Positions 57,816-64,000 of a stretch of DNA of 64,000 nucleotides are shown here, piece by piece. Source of the DNA: Pseudoxanthomonas sp. SE1. Its GTDB lineage: Bacteria > Pseudomonadota > Gammaproteobacteria > Xanthomonadales > Xanthomonadaceae. Location of the stretch: assembly GCF_029542205.1 (NCBI RefSeq), contig NZ_CP113783.1:1107001-1171000 (forward strand), given 5' to 3'. Positions within the stretch are counted from its first letter, which is position 1. The number at the start of each line of letters is the position of its first letter. A model generated the notes under the pieces. The model was not told the origin of the DNA. It searched no databases and saw only the letters and a list, made by a program, of their open reading frames with translations. Both the position numbers and the translations under genes were made by a program.

Positions 57816-59834
57816 TCAGCGCCAGATCCGGACCTGGTCCGCTTCCTTCGCCTGCATCGGCTGGCCCGCTTTGCAGGTGAAGGCCTGGGCGAAGGCCGGT
57901 TGCTGGGTCAGCGGACCGTTGGCGCGCCACTGGCCAGGTGCATGCACGTCCACGGCCGCGCGCTGGGCGGCCTCGGTTTCCGACAGGTTCTGCGCCCACA
58001 GCGTGGCCCATGCCTTGTAGAACGACTGCCTGGCGGCGGCATTGGCCTGCGGTTCGGCGGTGGTGAAGGCATCCCACGCCAGTTCCACGCCGGCCAGGTC
58101 GGCCAGGTTCTCGTCCTGGGTCAGCGTGCCGTTGACCTTGACGTTCTTCAGCCCCGGGTATGCGTAAGCGCCGTACTGCGTCGCCACCTTGCTGCCCAGC
58201 GCATTCCATGCGGCCACATCGGCTGCGCTCCACCAGTCGCGCAACTGGGCCTTGGCATCGACCATCCGGCCCTTGCCATCGAAACCACGACTCAGCTCAT
58301 GGCCGACCAGTGCGCCGAACGCGCCGTACTGCACGGCAGCCGGTTGCTTTGCGTCGAAGATCTCTTCCTGCAGCACGGCGGCGGTCACGATCAAGCGGTT
58401 CTGGGCCAGGTCGTAGGCCAGCGCGGGCTGCTGTGGCAGCACGTCCCAGCGGCGGTCGGCGTTGCCCTTGCCGATGCGCTTCATCTCCTCGCGATGGCGC
58501 CAGGTGGAGGCGATCAGCATGTTGCCGCCGAAACTGCCGCGGCCCATCGGCTGCACGCTGTAGTCCAGGTCGCGCCTGGGCGTGCCGACCTCGATCTTCA
58601 GCTTGTCCAGCTTCGCCTTGGCTTCGGTCCTGGCGGCGTCGCTCAGCCAGGTGCTGCGTTCGATGCCGCGGCCCAGTGCATCGCGCACCTGTCCGGCGAT
58701 CTGCTCGGCCCGGCGCTTGTGCTCGCTGGGCACGTAGCGCTCGGCGTACTCCTTGCCCAGCATCGGACCGGCAGCGAGGTTGATGGCATCCAGCACCTGG
58801 CGCCAGCGTGGTGCCGGGGCGGCTTCGCCACGCAGCACGCGGCCGCGGAATTCGAATTCGGCATCGCGGAAGGGCTTTGCCAGGTACGGTGCCATCGCAT
58901 CACCCACCCGCCAGCGCAGGTAGGCCTTCCACTGGTCCGGCTTCAGGCTGCCGACGAGGCCATCGAGGCGCTTGAACAGTGCGGGGTCGGCCATCGACAC
59001 GGTGTCGTCGGTGACGCCCTGCACCTTGAGGAAGGCATCCAGCTGCAGGTTGCGGTACTGCTTGCCCAGATCTTTCGTGGGCACGGGAGCGTAGTTGGCG
59101 AACGGGCTGCGCAGGTCCACCAATGGCTTGGACACCTGCGCCAGTTTGGTCTCCAGGTCGATGACCAGCGCGGATTCGGCATCCAGCTTGTTGGCCGGCG
59201 TACCGGTCAGGGCCAGCACCTGCTTCACGTAGGTGCGGTAGCGGCCCAGCAGTTCGCGGGTGTCGGCATCGGTGCGGGTGTAGTAGGCCGGGTCGGGCAG
59301 GCCAAGGCCGCCCTGCATGAAGTAGCCGATGTGGCGGTCCAGTGCCTGCAGGTCCACGTCCGGACTGAAGTTGAAGGTCACCGGCACGCCGACCTGGTGC
59401 AGCGCGGCGATGGCCGGCGCTACGTCCTTGGGCTTCTTGATGGCGTTGATGCGGTCAAGCAGCGGCGCGATAGGCCTGGAACCATCCGCTTCCACGGCGG
59501 CTTCGTCCAGGCCGCTGGCCCAGAAGTCGCCGAGCAGTTTCTGCACGTTGCCCTGCGGTGCCTTCATGGCGCCATCCAGCAGGGCGCGCTGCTGCTCAAG
59601 GGTGCGCTCGCGGAAGGCGCCCAGCACGCTGACGCTGCCGACGCCGGCAGGCAGGCTGTTCTTCTTCAGCCAGTCCGCATTGGTGGCGGCGTAGAAGTCG
59701 GTGCACTGCGCGCTCACGGCAGGGGTGGTCGCGCGCTTCTTGCGCTGCGCTTCGGCTTGGGGGGCGCCCAGTGCGATGACGAGGGCGAAGGCGATCAGGG
59801 TGGGGCGGCCGAGAGCGGGGCGCGGGCTGGGCAT
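57816..59834 (-). CDS. M13 (neprilysin-like) family protein with a broken zinc motif
   Basis: The 672-residue secreted protein (signal peptide about 1-29) has the full M13 length: an N-terminal helical domain (about 45-420) and the C-terminal peptidase domain. The HExxH motif reads HELSR (H512, E513, R516), so the second zinc histidine is arginine. The NAFY/NAYY substrate region is AYDLAQNRL. The later ENLADLAG, with the third ligand glutamate, is kept. It is probably a pseudo-peptidase or has altered metal use. A closely similar, intact M13 gene lies at 61447-63552, with one gene between them. Confidence 0.9.
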   Translation of the reverse strand: MPSPRPALGRPTLIAFALVIALGAPQAEAQRKKRATTPAVSAQCTDFYAATNADWLKKNSLPAGVGSVSVLGAFRERTLEQQRALLDGAMKAPQGNVQKLLGDFWASGLDEAAVEADGSRPIAPLLDRINAIKKPKDVAPAIAALHQVGVPVTFNFSPDVDLQALDRHIGYFMQGGLGLPDPAYYTRTDADTRELLGRYRTYVKQVLALTGTPANKLDAESALVIDLETKLAQVSKPLVDLRSPFANYAPVPTKDLGKQYRNLQLDAFLKVQGVTDDTVSMADPALFKRLDGLVGSLKPDQWKAYLRWRVGDAMAPYLAKPFRDAEFEFRGRVLRGEAAPAPRWRQVLDAINLAAGPMLGKEYAERYVPSEHKRRAEQIAGQVRDALGRGIERSTWLSDAARTEAKAKLDKLKIEVGTPRRDLDYSVQPMGRGSFGGNMLIASTWRHREEMKRIGKGNADRRWDVLPQQPALAYDLAQNRLIVTAAVLQEEIFDAKQPAAVQYGAFGALVGHELSRGFDGKGRMVDAKAQLRDWWSAADVAAWNALGSKVATQYGAYAYPGLKNVKVNGTLTQDENLADLAGVELAWDAFTTAEPQANAAARQSFYKAWATLWAQNLSETEAAQRAAVDVHAPGQWRANGPLTQQPAFAQAFTCKAGQPMQAKEADQVRIWR

Positions 59835-60003
59835 CAGGAGAATCCAGGGGTTCAGGGGTCGGGCGATTCTAGCAAGCGTGCCCCATCTGCCCGGTCACGT
59901 TTCCCCACATCTGCCAACGGCCTTGGCGACGGATTCATGCGCTGTGTCACAGAGCGCGCATGCAACGGTGGGTGGCCGTCCGCGCGGCCGCCCACCTGCG
60001 ACC

Positions 60004-61260
60004 TCACAAGGTCAATTGGCCCTTGTCCACGATGACCTTGCCATCCAATGTCACCGTACTGCCGGGCAGGAAGAAGTTCATGCCGTACGTGATGGCGTTG
60101 TCGCCACCAGCCCACAGATTGTTGCCCAGGCCCAGGGTCACCGTGCCGGCCGGCACCCAGTTGCCCACCTGGCTGCCGGAGGGCAGTTTGACGTTCGGAT
60201 TGATGCCCATGTCGAAGAACGAGACTTCGTTCTTGCGGGCATCGCCCACTGCATCGAACTCGGCTTTCAGTGCCGCGAAGCCGGGCCCTGTCCCGGTGAG
60301 TGCGGTGATCTTGCCGCCGGCGACGGTCACGGCGAGGTCATCGATGGCCTGCCCGCGGAAGTAGTCGCGGCTGGCGACGATGCGGCCTTCGCCGGTGCCC
60401 GCGACGGGCGTGGTGTAGACCTCGCCGGCGGGCAGGAAGACCTGCAGTGCAGGTCCGCCGCTGCGGATGTCCTCTGGCGAGATGACGCCATCGCTGACCA
60501 GCACCGGGCGTCCCTGGATCCGCATCCGGTAGTCGGTGCCGTTGGGGTGGCTGATGTGCAGTTCGTTGCCGGCGGCCAGCGCGCCTTTCACCGCCTGTCC
60601 ACGCGTCTGCAGCGCGGCGTGATCCACGTTGACGCCCTCCCAGAACGTCCTGGCGAGTTCGGTTTCGGACATGCCCAGCCGTTGCGCGCGCCATGGCGTG
60701 GGATACAGACCGTTGCCGATCTCCACCTGGCGCACGTTCTCCTTCATGAACGCCTGGCCGATGGCTTCCCCGGCCTTGCCGCGTGCCGCCACGCGCTGCG
60801 GGTCGGCGCCCTCGAACAGGTTTTCCGAGGTGCCGTTGCTCAACGAGATGACCACGTCGAAGACCTTGGACAGCGCCAGATCCAGCGCCGGTGCCTGGCT
60901 GTCGAACTGCGCCGGTACATCGAAGAACATCCGCTTGGCGAGCCGGTCGCTGGTGTACTCGATCATCGGGAAAGCCCCCGCGCGGCGTACGTGCAGCGCG
61001 ATGTCTTCCAGCAGTTCGGCATCGTGGGTCCTGCCGACGATGATGACGGCATCGCCTTCCTTCACCGCTGCGCTGGCGACCAGGCGCTGGGCAAGTTGTT
61101 CCAGGTCGACCGGCGGGGCGGCGGGTTCGGCGGGGATGTCGGTGGCGGGTTCGGCTGTGGCCTGCGTGTCCGCAGGAGGCGGTGTTTCCTGTTTCTGGCA
61201 CGCGGCCAGCACGACGCAGGCGATCGCGGCGCCCAGTATCGACACGGTGAGACGGGTCAT
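60004..61260 (-). CDS. M29/thermophilic aminopeptidase-like lipoprotein
   Basis: The 418-residue protein starts MTRLTVSILGAAIACVVLAACQKQ (61260), a lipoprotein signal with lipobox LAAC. A Pro/Ala/Thr linker (about 23-50) leads into a domain similar to aminopeptidase T (M29): EGADPQRVAARG, NELHISHPNGTDYRMRIQGRP, LPAGEVYTTPVAGTGEGRIVASRD, GDARKNEVSFFDMGINPNVKL and a final ITYGMNFFLPGSTVTLDG. Some metal ligands of M29 (E, H, D) seem present, but I have not mapped all. It lies between two M13-family genes on the same strand. Confidence 0.78.
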   Translation of the reverse strand: MTRLTVSILGAAIACVVLAACQKQETPPPADTQATAEPATDIPAEPAAPPVDLEQLAQRLVASAAVKEGDAVIIVGRTHDAELLEDIALHVRRAGAFPMIEYTSDRLAKRMFFDVPAQFDSQAPALDLALSKVFDVVISLSNGTSENLFEGADPQRVAARGKAGEAIGQAFMKENVRQVEIGNGLYPTPWRAQRLGMSETELARTFWEGVNVDHAALQTRGQAVKGALAAGNELHISHPNGTDYRMRIQGRPVLVSDGVISPEDIRSGGPALQVFLPAGEVYTTPVAGTGEGRIVASRDYFRGQAIDDLAVTVAGGKITALTGTGPGFAALKAEFDAVGDARKNEVSFFDMGINPNVKLPSGSQVGNWVPAGTVTLGLGNNLWAGGDNAITYGMNFFLPGSTVTLDGKVIVDKGQLTL

Positions 61261-61392
61261 GGCAGTCCTCCTTCGATGGATGGAAGCACAGCCGTGCAAC
61301 GCCCCCTCGATGCGTGGCCAGCACTGGGGGGGACGCCCGGAGCACCGTCGAACGGCCGACCGTCGGGCGGACCGTAACCGCGGATGCGCAAA

Positions 61393-61424
61393 AGGAAAGG
61401 CCCGGACATCGCCGGGCCTTTCCT
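61393..61424 (-). terminator. terminator after the second M13 peptidase
   Basis: On the minus strand a 13-bp stem (AGGAAAGGCCCGG) with a 6-nt loop is followed by TTTTGCG. It lies 22 nt past the stop of the M13 gene at 61447. Confidence 0.8.
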
Positions 61425-61446
61425 GCATTGCGCGATTATGCGGGGC

Positions 61447-63552
61447 TTACCAGATCACGACATGCTGGTTGCCGCTGCGCACCATCGCATCACCTGCCTT
61501 GCACGAGAATGCCGCCGCGAATGCGGGCAGGTTCGACGGCGCACCGATCGCGCGGAACTGCGCCGGGGCGTGTTCGTCGGTGGCGATGCGGTTCTTGAGT
61601 TCCTCCGGGGTGAAGTTGCGGCGCCACACGGTGGCCCAGTTGAGGAAGAAGCGCTGGTCGCGCGTCAGGCCGTCGGTCTTCGGATCCGGCGTATCGCCGG
61701 CCGCCGCCTTCATCGCGTCGTAAGCCGTGGCCAGGCCACCGAGATCGGCGATGTTCTCGCCCAGCGTGTGCTTGCCGTTGATCTTCTGGCCGTCGCTGGT
61801 GCGATAGTCATTGAACTGCGCGATCAGCTTGTCGGTGCGGGACGAGAAGCCCTTGGCGTCGGCCGGGGTCCACCAGTTCTCGAACTTGCCGCTCGGTCCG
61901 AAGCGGCTGCCCTGGTCGTCGTAGCCGTGGGTCATCTCGTGGCCGATCACTGCGCCGATGCCGCCGTAGTTCATTTCATCCGGCGCATTGGGGTCGAAGA
62001 ACGGCGGCTGCAGGATGGCGGCCGGGAACACGATCTCGTTCTGCAGCGGGTTGTAGTACGCGTTGACCATCTGCGGCGGCATGCCCCATTCGGTACGGTC
62101 CACCGGCTTGCCGATCTTGCCCAGGTTCCACTTGTAGTTGAACGCCATCGCCGAGATCACGTTGCCGATGTAGCTGTCGCGGCCGGTCGACAGGCCGGTC
62201 CAGTCGCGCCACTTGTCCGGATAGCCGATCTTGGTGGTGAAGGCGGCCTGCTTCTCCATCGCCTTGGCCTTGGTCTCGTCGCTCATCCATTCCAGGTTCT
62301 GGATGCGGGCCTTCAGCGCGGTCCCCAGGTTGGCGACCAGCGTTTCCATCTTCGCCTTCGACTCCGGCGAGAAGGCCACCTTCACGTACATCTGGCCCAG
62401 CGCTTCGCCGCTCTGGTTCTCGATGGTGCCCAGCACGCGCTTCCAGCGAGGCTCGATCTCCTTCTGGCCGCGCAGCGTCTTGGCGTAGAAGTTGAAGTTC
62501 TCGTTGGCGAAGGCGTCGCTCAGGTAGGGAGACGCGCCATCGATGGTGTGGAAGCGCAGGTAGGCGCGCCACGCAGCCGGATCGGTGTCGCCCAGCATCG
62601 TGCTGACTTCCTGGTGGAAGGCGGGCACGGCCAGCGAGAACTTCTCCTGCGGTGCCACGCCCTGCGACTCGAAGAATTTCGTCCACGAGAAGTTCGGCGT
62701 CAGCGTGTCCGCATCGGCCAGCGTCACCGGGTTGTAGTACAGCGACACGTCGCGCGACATTTCCTCGTTCGACTTGGATACCTTCGCCAGGCGCGTCTCG
62801 AACGCCATGATGTCGGCGGCCTGCTTCTGCGCATCGGCCGCGGTCACGCCGGACAGCTCCAGCACCTTGGCGATGTGTTTCACGTATTCGTCGCGGATGG
62901 TCTTCTTGTCGGCGTCGAAGTAGAAATTCTTGTCCGGCAGGCCCAGGCCGCCCTGGAACGCGTAGGCGATATTGGTATCGGGCTTGTTGAAGTCGGCTTC
63001 GGCACCGAAGCCGAACAGGAAGGCCTGGCCCTTGGCGGCGGATTCGTTGAGGTACGCCACGATGGCGTCCTTGTCCTGCAGGCCGTCGATGGCCGTCAGC
63101 ATGGGCTTGATCGGCTCGATGCCCTGGGCGTTGACCTTGGCCTCATCCATGCCGGTGGCCCACAGGTCACCGACGATCTTCTCCACGCCGGTCGCGCCCG
63201 GGTGCGCGGCGGCCTGTTCGGCCAGTTGCTTCTGGATGGCGGTGGAGCGCTCGGCCAGCATCTCGAACGCACCCCAGCTGGTGCGGTCGCTGGGAATCGC
63301 ATTGGCGGCCAGCCAGGTGCCGTTCGCGTAGCCGGCGAAGTCGGTGCAGGCGTTCTTGGTGGGATCCAGGTCGCCGATCATGAAACGGTTCACGCCGGGC
63401 AGGGTGCTCTCGTCCAGCTTCAGCTCCAGCGCAGCCGGCGCCTGGGCGGTGGTATCGGCGGCGGGCGCGGCGTCTTCCTTCTTGGCGCAGGCGGCCAGCA
63501 CGGTGGCCACGGCGAGCGACAGCATCAGGATCTGGGGTTTGCGGGCAATCAC
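61447..63552 (-). CDS. M13 (neprilysin/PepO-like) zinc endopeptidase lipoprotein
   Basis: The 701-residue enzyme begins MIARKPQILMLSLAVATVLAACAKKE, a lipoprotein signal with LAAC. The zinc motif is intact: HEMTH with H538, E539 and H542; the third ligand is in GENIADLGGLATAY. VNAYYNPLQNEIVFPAAILQPPFFD holds the substrate-binding NAYY. The C-terminal VIW matches the family's end. It degrades small peptides in the periplasm. It is oriented with the preceding M29-type lipoprotein and the degenerate M13 gene. Confidence 0.95.
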   Translation of the reverse strand: MIARKPQILMLSLAVATVLAACAKKEDAAPAADTTAQAPAALELKLDESTLPGVNRFMIGDLDPTKNACTDFAGYANGTWLAANAIPSDRTSWGAFEMLAERSTAIQKQLAEQAAAHPGATGVEKIVGDLWATGMDEAKVNAQGIEPIKPMLTAIDGLQDKDAIVAYLNESAAKGQAFLFGFGAEADFNKPDTNIAYAFQGGLGLPDKNFYFDADKKTIRDEYVKHIAKVLELSGVTAADAQKQAADIMAFETRLAKVSKSNEEMSRDVSLYYNPVTLADADTLTPNFSWTKFFESQGVAPQEKFSLAVPAFHQEVSTMLGDTDPAAWRAYLRFHTIDGASPYLSDAFANENFNFYAKTLRGQKEIEPRWKRVLGTIENQSGEALGQMYVKVAFSPESKAKMETLVANLGTALKARIQNLEWMSDETKAKAMEKQAAFTTKIGYPDKWRDWTGLSTGRDSYIGNVISAMAFNYKWNLGKIGKPVDRTEWGMPPQMVNAYYNPLQNEIVFPAAILQPPFFDPNAPDEMNYGGIGAVIGHEMTHGYDDQGSRFGPSGKFENWWTPADAKGFSSRTDKLIAQFNDYRTSDGQKINGKHTLGENIADLGGLATAYDAMKAAAGDTPDPKTDGLTRDQRFFLNWATVWRRNFTPEELKNRIATDEHAPAQFRAIGAPSNLPAFAAAFSCKAGDAMVRSGNQHVVIW

Positions 63553-63713
63553 GTTCTACTCCGGCCCCGGGCAGGGCAATGGAAAAAAGGAACCCCCTGG
63601 GTGGGGGCGTGCCGCGACTCTACGCCTGTCCCGGGGAGGGCAGGTGTGTCGAAGGTCATGCCTCCCCGCCCCGCAGGGCACATACTGGGCGCACGTTCGA
63701 GGAGGGCATTTGC

Positions 63714-64000
63714 ATGCAGGTTCATTTCCACGGCGCAGCCGGCGAGGTCACCGGCTCCATGCACCTGGTCGAGGCGGCAGGCAAGCGCATCCTGCTGGAC
63801 TGCGGCCTGATCCAGGGGAGCCGCGAAGCCGAAGCACGCAATGCCGAGCCGTTCCCGTTCGATCCGACCACGCTCGACGCGGTGGTGCTGAGCCACGCCC
63901 ATATCGACCACGTCGGCCGGCTGCCGCTGCTGGTCAAGCGCGGGTTCCGGGGCCCCATCCATACCCAGGGCGCCAGCGCGGAACTGCTGCCGATCATGTT
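63714..64000 (+). CDS. MBL-fold beta-CASP exonuclease/hydrolase, 5' part only
   Basis: The frame starts at the ATG at 63714 with GAGGAGGG before it, and 95 residues are seen before the window ends. MQVHFHGAAGEVTGSMHLVEAAGKRILLDCGLIQG and VVLSHAHIDHVGRLPLL are the metallo-beta-lactamase zinc motifs of the RNA-processing/YsxH-like beta-CASP group (full length about 450). It is likely to be an RNA or DNA nuclease, but its target cannot be told from the fragment. Confidence 0.9.
   Translation, partial: MQVHFHGAAGEVTGSMHLVEAAGKRILLDCGLIQGSREAEARNAEPFPFDPTTLDAVVLSHAHIDHVGRLPLLVKRGFRGPIHTQGASAELLPIM

Noticed and set aside
61384..63810. An 808-codon plus-strand frame opposite the M13 peptidase
   Set aside because: It is an antisense frame; the intact HEMTH peptidase is on the minus strand.

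Overview
The window is high-GC chromosomal DNA of a gammaproteobacterium of the family Xanthomonadaceae. The protein flavour and the GTAG/GTGG palindromes fit the Pseudoxanthomonas/Stenotrophomonas group best; this is inferred from sequence style, not from a search. Coding density is high. There is no prophage, insertion sequence, CRISPR array or rRNA. Two tRNA genes are present: Pro-GGG and Phe-GAA.

Layout. 1-1591 is the tail of the translation/nucleoid operon (pheT 3' end, ihfA, merR-like), followed by tRNA-Pro with its own -10 and terminator. 1857-8558 is housekeeping and lipid metabolism (cupin, TraB/GumN, dxs, HNH nuclease, acyl-CoA dehydrogenase, LEA-type lipoprotein). 8638-17339 is a beta-glucan/glucoside utilisation locus: GH30 hydrolase, TonB-dependent receptor, GH3 glucosidase and MFS sugar importer, with a LacI-type operator sitting on the receptor promoter. 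17664-24836 holds small and housekeeping genes (secreted Rid-like protein, pseudouridine synthase, RIO kinase, tRNA-Phe, yggX, mutY, ftsY) and an unusual 99-residue flagellar-rod-like protein. 25048-32872 contains htpG, rsmD-coaD, ferredoxin, gamma-glutamyltransferase, an MBL hydrolase and upp.

32984-38801 is the most interesting block. An outer-membrane TonB receptor is transcribed divergently from a beta-propeller phytase lipoprotein, a purple-acid-phosphatase-like enzyme and a signal-peptide-bearing inorganic pyrophosphatase. The intergenic region has PHO-box-like sites facing both ways, each with a -10-like hexamer 10 nt further on. It reads as a phosphate-starvation system that takes phytate (and polyphosphate/pyrophosphate) down to free phosphate outside the cytoplasm. 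A third PHO-box-like site lies on the -10 of the DUF47-pit low-affinity phosphate transporter operon (54384-56144), where PhoB would be expected to repress.

38933-48927 holds a class III aminotransferase with a divergent Lrp/AsnC regulator, queA-tgt, yajC-secD-secF, suhB and trmJ. 48978-52024 couples a PhnD-like periplasmic binding protein to a GGDEF-EAL protein. 52144-54107 has an ExoD-like membrane protein and a CNNM/CBS ion-transport protein whose 5' end appears frameshifted. 56258-64000 carries an alkyltransferase-like protein, a rhomboid protease, two M13 peptidases (one with a destroyed zinc motif) flanking an M29-type lipoprotein, and the start of a beta-CASP metallo-beta-lactamase protein. 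Intergenic gaps carry at least five families of REP-like inverted repeats, mostly at gene 3' ends.
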